Assembly: GCA_012845835.1 (NCBI GenBank)
Contig: JABAKD010000023.1
Span: 10,829,840-10,893,839 of the forward strand
From: Undaria pinnatifida
Taxonomy: Eukaryota; Sar; Phaeophyceae; Laminariales; Alariaceae
DNA length: 64,000 nt
Reading direction: 5' to 3'
The notes beneath the pieces are model-generated. The model was not told where the DNA came from, searched no databases, and worked only from the letters and a program-made list of their open reading frames with translations. Positions 1 through 11,592 of the stretch are shown here, piece after piece. Each line of letters starts with the position of its first letter. Position 1 is the stretch's first letter. The translations under genes were made by a program, and so were the position numbers.

Positions 1-2087
1 GTATTTCGGGAACCACCATAACATAAGGGATGGCATGTGACAACCGAGATGTCCGGCGGGTTGTGGTTTTTGAAGGCTGGTAACCGCATGAACTACTCGC
101 CGATCAGGGCCCACTGCCTTTTGGTGCGATACGAACGAGAAGCTTGATGTGTCTCGTGTGCCTGGCGAGCTGCACAATTCGCATAATAGGATGCTACATC
201 AGAACTTGAGGTGTATACCCCACGTACGACGTACATACCTATTAGACTATGCATGTCGTGCATCTATAGTCTAAAAGGTGCATAGATCACCGCAGCATAT
301 CGACGTATTATACACCACACCAGGCACCAAGGTCTTTACAAGGTCACGCACACTACACATCACATCAATATTCAGTAACACTGCAGAAATACCCTCGGAA
401 ACTTTTTTCGACGCGTGTATATGGAGTCACGTGATATATAGATTAATTACGTGGGCTGGGGTTGCCTCTGCACTTCCATTATCGAGGATGAAAGGCAGTC
501 GCATAGTATTTTACAGGCCAGCCGTGGTCCCAATACAATGCGGTGCCGTGCCAGGGTAAAAACGATTGTGCGTACTAGATTGCGACCAAGACTCTACCCT
601 TATCAGTGGATAGCACAAACGAATAAATAACATCGCGGCCACCGAGACGTGCATTACGGCGAACGCATGAATGAATGCGCTTTATAGGGACTGTATTTAA
701 TTAGACACCAAGAGCTCTGCAGATTAGTACACATATATCAGTGGTAGACTTGTCGGCGGTCGAGGATGCTGCACAAAAAAATCAGATTATTCTACCACCT
801 GCTCGAGAGTTGGACCCGGCTACGACCATCCCCGATGGTGTGTACGATACGAGATTGAGTACCAAGGGGAAACACTGGAAACACCGACACAGCTTGGACT
901 CAACCGAACGCTGTTGGTGCAACAACCAAGGCGCACGAAAAGGCAACATCGAGAATACACTCAACACGTGTCCGGACCGTCCGTATGTACGACATTAATC
1001 ATCATCATATATGCAGCAGAAGCAGTACACTATCATATACCGAGTGCGTATCGTGCGTAGTGATGATACTTCGCACCTGGTATATACGGCGCGTACGAAG
1101 TGTCACATATTACACGTACATACATACAGCAGTAGTAGCTTGGACACTCTCGTAAACTGCAGGGCACCTGCGGTTACGATATGTAACACCGGGCAAACGT
1201 TTAAGCAGGTTCCGACGTATCGACGCCCCGTCGTGAACGGCGTAACATTCTGGGGTCTGCTGTTGCATAGAAGACGCCGATGTCATGCAAACTACAAAAA
1301 GACATTTCCCACAGGTATGATGACATTTTTTAACTATTAATATAATATGTTCAGGTAGTTATTAGTATAATCTAGACTATTAATAATAGGTGAATAGTGC
1401 GTGGCACGTGACACACATATTCCTTGACCACGCAGTGTACTCAACGCCCCCGAAGGCGCTGCGATTTCACTGGCTTGAAAAAACAGCCTGGAACATTCAC
1501 TTAATGACCGTGTGGCGTTTATCTGTAAAACTATGTTGGGACTTCAGCCACTCCGAGAAACACAACCACAAAAGAGAAAGTATATATCGCCTCAGGGCTC
1601 TCACAACATTCCCACCAACACCGACAAAGCGCTCGGCACCGACAAACCTTGTGAAGGCCTCTCAAACGCTTTGGGAAGTCTGTGCGCCGGCCCAGTACAG
1701 CGGCGCCTCCGAAGAAAGGAGCAACGGCACCCGTTTCGTGCATGCTGCCGCGAGTGCTGCGCAGGTAATACAGCGAGGATCACGCGCTGCCGTGTACACT
1801 TCAAAGTATTTTTGTCTAAAGCTTTCGGTGGGGCCCAAGGCATCGCATTCCTACTCGACAGCAACGAAGCTGAGAGGGATCGAATACACCGGCCTCCCAT
1901 ACTACGATGACGATTTCGCGCAGAATCGTGGAACGGCGACCTGGCATGAAACGGGCTTGGGTCCGAAATAGGTGCTACCGGAATACTCGTTCGGTGCCTC
2001 GGGAAAGATAATGTCATATAGCCAGAAGATGGTGTTCGAAGCCCTTTGCCATTTGTACAGCAGTTGCTGTAGTAGCAAATATTTAGG
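1..2087. other. Repeat-poor stretch without a supported gene
   Basis: No reading frame here resembles a known family. A 193-codon open frame on the + strand (1,390-1,971) overlaps a 198-codon frame on the minus strand, so neither can be chosen. Several short AT-rich palindromes built on TAGTCTAGACTA occur (around 260, 1,370 and again near 2,660), the same motif that follows some R1 copies later in the window. I see no RNA gene. Confidence 0.5.
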
Positions 2088-2345
2088 GTTTTATAGTTTC
2101 CGCGCACAGACTGCCTAACATCACCCGGTTGACCCTGATAGCTAAGCTGTAGTTGCAACGGGATTCGCCGATCTATATCCTTAGTGAGGACACACAACCC
2201 ATCGACAAAGTCTTCGATCTCACAGCTGGAGTGTATTTTTATTTTCTATAATAATTCGCGCGATCGAAGTACCACCCACAGCTTGCAAAGACGAGTTTCG
2301 ACAAAATATTCGATCTCACAGCTGGAGTGTATTGTTCTTTTTATA
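2088..2345 (+). repeat. R1 dispersed repeat, copy a (3' part, internally duplicated)
   Basis: Begins with the R1 signature 'atagtttccgcgcacagact', continues through 'gttgaccctgatagct' and ends with 'cgatctcacagctggagtgt' followed by a T-rich run. The last portion occurs twice (near 2,210-2,235 and 2,312-2,340), so this copy carries an internal duplication or a second R1 end inserted in the first. Comparison with copies at 9.4, 16.7 and 62.0 kb defines the family. No coding capacity is visible. Confidence 0.8.
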
Positions 2346-3611
2346 ATACTCCGGAATACAATTTATAGCTGTCCCCAACCAGAATCCCAGTCTCGTGTTG
2401 GTCTGTTGTTGTTGATGATGATTCTTGCTGTTTGAGTCTTTATTCTGTGCTTTTGGGGCACGGTGCCGATAAACGAGTGCACAACCCGTAATCTTCAATT
2501 TATGTTGGAACCAAGATCAGGCCTCGGTGCCTTCGGAGGCAATGTACTAGAGAGTACTCCGCGAGCCCTGTGATTGACAAAAATCTAATTGATCTTATTA
2601 TACTACCAGGTACACTGTTTCAGATAGAATGTACCTCTGTATTCTTCTTTTTTAATGTTATAGTCTAGACTATTATAGTCTAAATATATAATATGCTGTG
2701 GGCAGGTATGTTGCTTGGCTGGTATATCACGTGTTGTGTACCTGGTACATAATGAAATCTGTTTTAGACGTGGGTGCCGCCGCGTTGCTCGATCGGTCTT
2801 TTCTTATCCTGGATCGTATCATACCATCATGGTAGATTCTTTCGATCTAATAATCAATGATATGAGTAAACGCCGCAATACGTGAAGCGCATAGCGTGTG
2901 CCACGATGCGTACTCTATAAACTACACATAGGTTGGGGTTGGGATTAGGATTCCTAAAAAATTGAATGGATAGTGAGGATGAGTTGCCGACAAAATGTTG
3001 GAAGCATGCAAGAACAATGGAACGACTATAACACCGGCAGCAGTAGCAAGGTGGAGTAACATGTACGTGCTCTGTGTAAAACAAGTCTTGTTACTAGCAT
3101 CATGAAAAACTCTTCTATACCCGAAAACAGTTGGAACCCATACAAAAACAATGATACATAGTGCACTTAAACAAGTTATTTTTATTTTGTGTCCTAAACA
3201 GGTTAGAATGCTTGGTGCAACCAGTATGCACATTTTGAGGAGAATAAAAAATCACGTCAGCTGTGTGTGATGTTCACATCAAACTGATTCTTCGACCAAT
3301 CTACATCGAGCGCAACCAGTGCCCGTGCAGATGACTGCAAGAAAGACGAGCTCTGTGGCAGCAGTGGTGATACACGTTATATTATTGTTTATTTTTAGCC
3401 ATTCCACCCCATTGACGTTATTATGACGTCAATAGAGGACTACTCGACCGGTGTTTCGTTTGGGCTAGGGCAAGGGTTTTGGCGTTAGTTCCATAATTTC
3501 AAAAGTGCTAATGATATCAGTCACCCCAAACCAGGAGACAGATATACCCTTTTTTCAAATATAAAAGTTGATTCGGCCATACATTATTATATTTTATATT
3601 TTTTTGGCACA
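2346..3611. other. No gene recognised
   Basis: Mixed-composition DNA with only short open frames on both strands. It contains another pair of TAGTCTAGACTA-type palindromes near 2,660-2,690 and a G-rich 'ggttggggttgggattagg' near 2,930. I see no protein family, tRNA or clear repeat here. Confidence 0.5.
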
Positions 3612-3906
3612 CTTTTACTTTCCAACTCCTGGACAAGCCGTGGTCACGGGTGTCATCCCTTCTCCTCCCCGGTTCTTGCGATCAATTTTTATCGCGCATA
3701 GTGTTCAGCAATCCCACTGCTCGTCGATTGTTCATCGAGTGTTGCTAACTCACGCTTTCGCGCTTTCCGCAAGTCAATTTATCCACAAGAAGAAGTCCCA
3801 ACGAATTTATACGAGTATGCACTCGGCGGGGCTCGAACTCACGAAACTGACCTATACCAGGTTTGAGGATAACCTGATACGCCACCGGGGCAACCGGAAA
3901 ACAATA
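3612..3906 (-). mobile_element. tRNA-derived SINE, copy 1
   Basis: Read on the minus strand, the element starts with a tRNA-like head: an A-box-like TGGCGTATCAGG and a B-box GAGTTCGAGCCCC (3,828-3,840). The head cannot be folded into a proper cloverleaf. The body contains 'gcgcgataaaaattg' and 'ggagaagggatgacac'. The whole length aligns with the + strand element at 17,350-17,635, which has the same order of head, body and tail motifs with moderate divergence. Two dispersed copies with an internal Pol III promoter are the hallmark of a SINE. Target duplications are not obvious, so exact ends are approximate. Confidence 0.65.
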
Positions 3907-4711
3907 TAGAACACCGATGGACACGGGCGGGGGCAAGAATGAATGCACGTCACACACAGCAGTCCACTACGACAACAATGTTCAATAAAACCAACATTTG
4001 ACACGAAGAGAGAAAACATGACGACACAACAAGAAGAAAGCAAAATATGCGCGACAGCCAGCCCGTGACTAGCAAACGAAGCAGATGGAACCAACCGACC
4101 GCCATCGCGGGCATCTGTCTGTCATGTATGGTTTGAACTTACCCTATCGTAAGAGCGAGGGCATTGTTGCATGGTTTTTCACCTTCACGCCGGTCTGACG
4201 ACGTTTGGGCCCGAGTACCCTTATTGCCCCCGTCCCAAAATACGAAACTAAATAGACTAGTCTCGTAATTAAATACTGTATCATAAAGAGAAAAACAACA
4301 GCACAAAAGCAAAACACTAAGCAAAATCACGGCCGACGTCGCGGCAGCACCCAAACTCGGTTCCGAATGCAACTATTACTATTGAAACTACTGGATTATT
4401 ATGAGCAATGGCGCCTCGTCTGCCCTGTATTTACTGTATCTTAGACGCATGTCGTTTCGAGATATATATATATATATATAGGAATTACTCGACAATAATC
4501 GTGTATTTCGCGAGCTGGGTGTGACGATTTGATAGCCCGTGTTACGGGATTGTTTGACGCGAAATAAAGGGTACACATGCCGGTCGGGTATGATAACTCG
4601 TTTGCAGTGTTCGCTAGTGTAAATGACGTGCCAAAAACAAATAAAACATGTTCAAGTAATCTCTATAACCCACTTGGAGGGAGACGAAACACCGATGCAG
4701 CAGAATTATAT
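3907..4711. other. No gene recognised; (TA)n tract
   Basis: Only short open frames. A (TA)n microsatellite of about 18 bases lies near 4,462-4,480. Nothing else can be supported. Confidence 0.5.
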
Positions 4712-5099
4712 AGTTTTCCGAAAAATGGAAACGGAGCCTAAAATGAGAACGGACGTTTTTTTTTAGAAAGCAAACAAACCAATTGTGTACAACTCCAAAA
4801 AAAAAATTGACAGTCCTGTGGGGCTGTACAGCAGCCTTCGAATGAGCTGTCGCTCAGGCTGGAAGTCCTCGGCAACGCCTTGGTAGCCAGCATCTAGAGA
4901 AATCACAATAGAGCCAGCGTATATCGCTTTTTGCGCCCACCCGAAGGCACGAGATGGAGCATGACCGTTCTGACGAGCTCCTCTCACAGGGCTGGCCAAG
5001 GGGTTTCGCAGGATCATTTCGGTTCTCTGATACACCACATGGTTCTGGAGATAACGCTTGGTTCTCATTTAAGGCTCCGTTCCCATTTTTCTGAAAACT
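4712..5099. mobile_element. MITE-like element with ~39-bp terminal inverted repeats
   Basis: The 39 bases at 4,712-4,750 (starting 'agttttccgaaaaatggaaa') are matched in inverse orientation by 5,061-5,099 (ending 'tcccatttttctgaaaact') with about five mismatches. The 388-bp element has no credible reading frame. Size, long TIRs and lack of coding capacity fit a miniature inverted-repeat transposable element. I do not see a convincing target duplication, so the superfamily is undetermined. Confidence 0.65.
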
Positions 5100-5253
5100 C
5101 TGTGAATGCTGTTTGATTTCCGTTCAACTTTGTTTGCTCGGGAACATTTATTTCACCAGGCGTTTAATTACGTAGGTGCAAGGTTTTCAGATTTGCACGA
5201 AAACGCAGTACTGCCCCTGCCGACCTCGAGAGCAGACCTCCAGCCCCCCAAGG

Positions 5254-5290
5254 GGTTGGGTTAGGGTTAGGGTTAGGCTTAGGGTTATGG
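5254..5290 (+). repeat. Interstitial telomere-like TTAGGG array
   Basis: About four head-to-tail TTAGGG units with one TTAGGC variant, inside a G-rich stretch. TTAGGG is the canonical telomere unit of brown algae, many other stramenopiles and animals. An internal array this short usually marks a repaired break or a retrotransposition scar (known mechanism, inference here). Confidence 0.8.
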
Positions 5291-5465
5291 TCGGGTCTGG
5301 GGTCGGGTTGGTCCCACCACTACGTCCATACGCACCATTGTTTGTGAAAAATATACTCCGAGTATATATTAGCGATTTTTTGTGCGTTCATCGACACGGA
5401 TCATACGGGACCTATCCACGCTTCTAGGCCCTCTCTCAGCAGATAGTGGACAAACTTGAAAGCCG

Positions 5466-5557
5466 GAGCCACGTTAGATTCAAACCCCAGAACCATCTAT
5501 TTATGATATTTCAGCAGCGTTCAAGGGTAAACGCTAGACCACCGGGCTATGGACACA
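5466..5557 (-). repeat. tRNA-like fragment (possible SINE head)
   Basis: On the minus strand the sequence reads CCCGGTGGTCTAGCG (A-box-like) and, about 50 bases on, GGGGTTTGAATCTAACG (B-box-like). The spacing is that of a tRNA-derived Pol III promoter and the A-box region resembles the head of the SINE at 17,350. The body of that SINE is not found downstream. No complete cloverleaf can be drawn, so this is not called a tRNA gene. Confidence 0.4.
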
Positions 5558-5870
5558 ATGTTAGACAAACCACTCGATAAGAAATTGGTGCTACTACTGT
5601 TGAGTGTCAGCTGCCTTTAACTCAAACGGAATATATATATCAATAAACTTCTGTAGCCCACATGTCACTCGTCCCGTTATATGGCAACAGTCACTGGGGC
5701 CTGTCCTGTGACCACGGACTTGATTATGCGAGGTAATGTGATAACAACAACAATGACAAAGATTCATTGTAATGGAGTGAGTCAGGGACATACCATGCAC
5801 CAACAATACTCTTAATCACGCTCTTCTGGTCATTTGCAATTCGAAACCTGACTTGGGTGCTCCTGTCATG

Positions 5871-6370
5871 GTACTCCGAGAGTGGGATGCGTGGTTGGTC
5901 GGTGTTGGGAGGCGTGCCCCTCATGGGTTCCGGTGTCTACATTCGTCTCTCTAAATCGAATACTAAAAGACAGGCATTACTACATGGGTAGGCAGGGTAG
6001 TGAGATGAGGGGCGTCCTGCTCGTCCCATCATCATCACCTACATTATCACCCATCTATGATGGCCTTGACGTGAATGTGACATGTAATGTCACGTGGTTT
6101 CACCTAAACCATGACATGGTTTCGCGTCGAATCTATAACTCTTTTTTTTACGGATAGCACTCCATTACATCAGGCCATCCTGCATGGTCGTAGACGCAGA
6201 TCACCTGGTAATCCAAGGGTGCCAACAAAACATCCTGAATCGGAAAAGGTACCGGAGATGCGGCGGTTCGAAACTAACGAAAATGAGGCTGTAGATTTCG
6301 CCACATGTCGTATAAAATGAGCCTTGAATGCCTCATTGCCAGATATACAATCCTATCTATGATGTAGCGC
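5871..6370 (+). repeat. R2 dispersed repeat, copy A
   Basis: About 0.5 kb beginning 'tactccgag' and containing 'tgcgtggttggtcggtgttg', 'cacgtggtttcacctaaacc' and 'atgcctcattgc'. It aligns along most of its length with 27,708-28,300 and 33,204-33,620 in the same orientation. No terminal inverted repeats, LTR or tRNA-like promoter are visible, so the type of element is unknown. Short open frames in the three copies share a stretch of residues, but this follows from DNA similarity. Confidence 0.75.
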
Positions 6371-6780
6371 AAACCCGACGCCGGTTGGGTGATGACATAT
6401 TCGTTGCTGCCGCGGCTTATTAGCTAAATAAATATATGTCGTAGTTTTGCGTTCGGTACAGGAGCAGCGTTGGCGGTATTGGCACCAATCCCATCAACAG
6501 CAGTCCCAAGGCGATAGACCACCATTCTGCAATGCCCCTACTCCGATGGCAGGGTAATTCGAAACCCGATATATATATGGTCGCTGCCCCCACTGTTGCA
6601 TGGACGGCGTTATGTACCTGCTATGATTTTATATGATACAACGAACTTCTTTAGCTGTGTCGTTGTTGTTGCTTGTGCCGCCAACTTTTAACTATTTTTT
6701 ATTTGGCTTACCGTTTTCGTCGTGCCGCTCGGTTTCCCGCTTTTTTCTCTCCGAAACGTTCTCTCTCCCTTGCTTTTTCT
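6371..6780. other. No gene recognised; host of the hAT insertion
   Basis: T-rich DNA ending in 'ctttttct', which is the 8-bp target site duplicated around the neighbouring transposon. Nothing else is supported. Confidence 0.5.
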
Positions 6781-7323
6781 CAGTGATGGGAAGTACCGCA
6801 GAAAAAGGACTTTACCTACCGGTAATTTACCGCAAATCACATTTTGTGTTTACCTACCGGTAATTACCGCGGGTGTGTACGGGGACGAATACGCCCCGTC
6901 CCCGGGATTTCCTACACTTCTTTGGTCCAGTGATGGTTTGCATCTGTCTCTCTTTGTTGTGTCTCGGTTGACTGGTTGAAAGAGCCTCTACACGTCCCAT
7001 ATACGCATGTATGTATAACGTACTATTACTATAGTGCTCCTGTGGTACCACCGCTGCTGCCACCACGGTAGTTTCCCACTAGTTTCTACTTTGTGTCCTC
7101 GTGTTTTCAAAATTGTTGTTCATATTTTATATTTATTTTCCGGGGCAAAATAAAACAAAGAAACGAGCCTGACACTTGTGGACATGTGGGTTTTCTGTTT
7201 TCTGTGAACTGCGTCGAAGGCTATAAGCTATACACGTAGTGAAAATTGCCCCATTTTTTCATGTTACCTACCCCCGAACATCGTTACCGGTAATTACCGG
7301 TACCCCGGTACTTCCCATCACTG
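6781..7323. mobile_element. hAT-like non-autonomous transposon with 8-bp target duplication
   Basis: The element starts CAGTGATGGGAAGTACCG and ends with its exact inverse, 18 bases matching perfectly. It is flanked on both sides by the 8-bp direct repeat CTTTTTCT (6,773-6,780 and 7,324-7,331). An 8-bp duplication with CAG...CTG ends is the signature of the hAT superfamily. The subterminal regions repeat the palindrome TACCGGTAATTACCG, plausible transposase-binding sites. At 543 bp with no transposase frame it must have been moved in trans. The intact duplication suggests a fairly recent insertion. Confidence 0.88.
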
Positions 7324-7331
7324 CTTTTTCT

Positions 7332-9429
7332 TTCTCGTTAGTGTTCAATATATATTTTCTCACTGGCGATTTGCTGGCGTTTCTGGTATGTACCTTTAGT
7401 TTGTTGCCGCTCATGATCGCTGCGGTTGGCATTACACGGCTAAATCACCTCCCTTGTTGTATGTATCTGCAATGTTTGTTATTGTCTCCTACTTTGTGAC
7501 CACGGAGATCGTCTCTCTTAATTCTGGCATCAGCACGGACATACTGGTTGTGCTGGATATAGATATCTGGAAATATCAGTTTAGAATGACGTCAAGGAAG
7601 AACACAAAATTTTGAAACTCGAGTGGCCTCGGTCGTTTTCAAAAAAGGCATATATATAGCAAAGTCACGACTGGATGTTTTGCCATCACCAGAGAAGCCA
7701 CAGCGATGGAACACCGACATGAGCTTATTTTAATCACCCCACTGCCCTAATATATTATGTGTCGCGCAGTCGACCACTAAGTGCTGGCTCTATGCGGTTG
7801 GTATCCTTAATTGAAATCCAAACACGCTTCTTCAGGAAGTTTCGTCATGATTTCATAGTTCATCATAACACTGCGATCGAACATGCTACGTACGGCGCGC
7901 TTTGATCAATTTCAGGGCTCGAGAGGTTTGCCTTTTACGTGATGGCAAAGTTCCTCTCCTCCTGTGTTCTACCGGATTTGAGGCGCTATCCTGATTTTAT
8001 CATTAGCGCGCAATATAATTGTCATTAGTAGCAAGTCTTTAGTAGTAGTAGTGTTTCCTGCTTTACGATCGCGTGTTATTTTTGACCACTCACTGGATAT
8101 GAGAAACTCGCCCCAGTGACTCTATACCTCAATGAAACAAAGAGTTTGGGGGATTTTTGTGACGCAACGTAAATTACCTTGGCCCGTCACTTGTTTATCC
8201 TCGCAACGTCCTGTCTGTAGTTTTCATGGCATCACAAGCGACCAAAACAACCATAGACCCTTTGACAACGATCCTTCCTTGGCTTTAGTATTTAGCGAAT
8301 CGAACGTCGGTTATCACAATGTTTGTAACGAAGAAGGCGAAGACCGACGCACGCAGAGCGAAATGCACGCGCCCACCGTTATTACAGTTTTCAAGAATGA
8401 GGCAAAACTGCCTGGTAGTACAATCTGTTTTACGTGGAGGGTGTCGCTGCGGGTGGTCTGGCTGGCCACTACTGGTCTCTACGTTTAGAATATTGGTGGC
8501 ATTACACGGTAGACACTGGCGGTCAATTGCATTGCCGAAAGTGGAGACGGCTTCGTACGACTTGCACCGCTCACACAGAACGAACGTAACTGGTGGTGGT
8601 GTACGTATGCATGCATGCATGGATGTGGAGGAGCTGGAATACCCATTGGACACGCAGAAAAACGAAGTCTCTACAACCGAGTCACAACCCTGACTGAAGT
8701 AACCGCTCTGCTTTCCGTCCACGAGAGATTCGACCGTACCTTCAACGTTTTGCAATGCGCGAAATGTTGCAACTACCATGAAGCGTTGGCATCAAACGAG
8801 ACAACAGCTTGTCTTGTCAGATAATCGTTTTAAAGGACATGGTCGCAGGTAAGATTTTACGATTTGAAAAAGTCGTCCTTGTACTGTGTTCTTTCTCGTT
8901 GTGAAAGAGCATGCTGACGGCACACGACCTGTAAGACACAGACCCGACTAGACCCAACAAGATGTAGGGCGCCACGTCTCCCATTCCTAGGCATCCCCGT
9001 CGCAGTATACTGCAATACCACTGCAGCAGTATCTACCTCGAGTGCATTTACTCGTGTTCGTGGTTGCGCGCTCTACTGTATGAAGTATTCTGGACTACAT
9101 TCTCTTGAATCCCTATCACAGGAGGACCTGTTGGAAAAACTGTATGTAGTACACACCGTATGTGTCTGTGCATAAAACATGGCCTGTGGGACAAAATACT
9201 GAGGCGGTTTCTTCATAAACCAGCGCGGAGCGAATAACAACGGTGACGGCGTTGTTGGGAGGATGTCCTCCAGGTCTGTGCGAACACGTGCCACTCAGCG
9301 TTTAGACTCCTACCGGTCGTCGAGAAATCGGCATAATATAGCTAACATATTTATGAAACTCGTCCGAGGGGGGATGTTATACACCGTCATAAACGGTAAT
9401 ATGTTTTTTTTTTCATTTCCTCCTCGCCA
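7332..9429. other. No firmly supported gene; one cysteine-rich open frame
   Basis: The longest frame is 164 codons on the minus strand (8,285-8,779) and encodes a cysteine-rich sequence with CxxC-type pairs, but a 124-codon frame overlaps it on the + strand and I recognise no family. An ATGC repeat lies at 8,608-8,622. The remainder shows only short frames. Confidence 0.4.
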
Positions 9430-10116
9430 GAGTCTTGCTTGTACGCCCCACCTAATATCGAAATCCGCCAGAGTAATAAACACTTCCACGCCCTTGATAT
9501 CGCCTCGTTATCGTTTTAGAGGCGTCCATGCCGCTGCTGCAATTCCCACCAACCCCCGCCCCCAAAGCCCCCTCCTTCCCCACCACTCGCACCATCGCCT
9601 AAACCTAGCACCACGCGTATAGCAAACCCATACATCCATGCGACCTAAAGCCCTCCCCCCCGCCCCCCGCCCCCCCCCCGGCACATTTCCCCCCCCTCCC
9701 CCACAATAAGGATTTATACTTTTCACGCACAAGTTGACCTGCCCCACCCGTCCCCTCCCCCCTATCCCCCCCTCCCGCCCTCTTTTCGATCAAAATCAGC
9801 ACCCCAGGTGCGTAAAAACTCCTCCCTCCCCTCACCGGTTTTTCGACTTACAGTATTCACATGATAAACTGATGCATTTCTTTCCACGGCTGTCAGATTT
9901 TGTCCCCCTCAGAAACGGGTTTAATAGTTTCCGCGCCCAGACCGCCTGACATCACCCTGTCGACCCTGATAGCTACACTGTAGTTGCAAGGGGATATATC
10001 TTTAATGAGGACACGCAACCCGTAATACGCGCGATCGGAGTATCACACACAGCTTGCAAAGATGAGTTTCGAAAAAATATTCGATCTCACAGCTGGAGTG
10101 TATTATAATTTTATAA
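9430..10116 (+). repeat. R1 dispersed repeat, copy b (long form)
   Basis: A nearly 0.7-kb copy collinear with 61,560-62,235. Order: 'cgccccacctaatatcgaaa', 'gatatcgcctcgttatcgtt', 'ccatgccgctgctgcaattc', two long C-tracts (9,650-9,710 and 9,755-9,780), 'caccggtttttcgacttaca', then the R1 3' block ending 'cacagctggagtgtatt'. The C-tracts put runs of G on the minus strand. No coding frame; apparent proline- or glycine-rich frames are products of the homopolymer tracts. Confidence 0.85.
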
Positions 10117-11324
10117 TATGTTGAAGGCTGTCTTTTGCTCTTGTTTTTTTTTTTTTTCTCGTGCTAGTCCTATTCCCCTCTTTTCTGCACTTGATCTTCT
10201 TTGCTGCCTCGTATTCACATTTTCCATATTATATTATTATTCTACTGCACAGAGTTTGTCATTTACATTTTGTTGTTTAACCTGTCTTACTATTTTTTCT
10301 TCTTTTCCTTTTTTGCTGCAAAGATGGTGGTGTTCTAGACTAACTTTTTCGTTTTTTTCCTGCCCACGAGTTCATTGCGGTCCATTTCATGGTCAAACCA
10401 ACTTGCTTGCTGAATCGCCGTGATAATTTGGAATGTGTGATGCTGCGTCGTAGTTTGCGACGACAGAGCTCGCCTCTCTAGAAGGCATCGGCACGTGGGC
10501 ACTACTTCTGGTTGTCCCGGGTGGTGTTGGGTGGACAGTGCAGATTAATGTCAAGAACAACAACAAGTAATTGTTAATAAATACCGTGTTGATGGCTGGC
10601 TTGCATATTGACGCGTGCTACAACAGGGAGGGGTACACCCCTTTTTTGCCATATTATTTTTTGATTGAACGGGCTCTTTAACCATTCACCATTCCTGTAT
10701 TTTGCCTCAATGCTAGCCTCTAGATTAAACCTAGGCCATGGGGTGTGCCTCATTTGGTTGCTTCTTCATTGGACCCAAGATCCGTTTGCGGGTGAGGTAC
10801 TGCTAGTAGTATTAGAATATGTATGGTACTGATAGTAGAGAGCTCGTCAAGCGGCTAGCAGCATCAGAAAGCAGAAAATGGTGCACCTCTCGCTGCATGT
10901 GTCTAAATGTTTCGTTATTTTTGTCCTCATACCCGTTGCGATTGGCCTGTTGCATGACTAAGTGGCAATGAATGCTGTTTTTGCAATTTGAATCTCTGTT
11001 CGTAGTTTGTGACCACAGGGCTCCTCTCTCTAATGTGAGGCATCAGCACGGGCTCTTCTTCTTACAGGTGGTTGTGCCGGATGTAGATCGGGTGGGAAGA
11101 TAAATCAGTTTTATGTGAACACCACGCTCATACTTTCTGACGACACGTAACTGAAAAGCAACCCTGTATGGGAGGCTTGTGTTTGTCGGGGACATCGGTC
11201 CTGTTCTCAACCGCGAACCAAACATTTCCCGCACAAGACCACTGTTATCAGGATCATGAAAAATTTCACATAATTATAAACAGGTGCATTCCTTTTAAAC
11301 CCGTCAGATGTACGAGTATCCCCT
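10117..11324. other. No gene recognised
   Basis: T-rich for the first 250 bases, then mixed sequence with short frames. A piece of the R3-like motif CCATGGCCTAGG occurs in inverse orientation near 10,730-10,745. No gene can be supported. Confidence 0.5.
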
Positions 11325-11592
11325 CAAAGGATTTGTAGTTTCCACGCACAGATTGAGTTGCGTCCCCCCCCCCCCCCCCCCCCCAGCTCCCTCTTCAAAC
11401 GTAGGCCCCCACGTCCAAAAAAATCCGCCCTCCCCACACCGGTTAGTGGACTTACAGGATACACTTGCTAAACTGATGCATTTCCTTCCACAGACTCTGA
11501 CATATTTTGTCCCCCTCAAAAACGGTTTTTTTTATAGTTTCCGCTCACAGACTGACCAACATTACCCTATTGACCCTGATAGCTATGCTGTA
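11325..11592 (+). repeat. R1 copy c, left part (interrupted)
   Basis: R1 sequence with a pure C-tract of about 18 bases at 11,367-11,384, 'ccacaccggttagtggactt', 'ccccctcaaaaacggttt' and 'gaccctgatagctatgctgta'. It stops exactly at a TA where a pogo-like transposon starts. The same R1 copy resumes at 12,623 with 'tagttccaaggggagtcgtc', which in uninterrupted copies directly follows 'gctgta'. Confidence 0.85.

Noticed and set aside
1390..2197. Open frames of 193 (+) and 198 (-) codons
   Set aside because: They overlap on opposite strands, show no domain, and the minus frame runs into R1 sequence.
3827..3906. Possible tRNA gene on the minus strand
   Set aside because: A and B boxes are present but the D-stem does not pair and the downstream body matches another dispersed copy, so a SINE explains it better.
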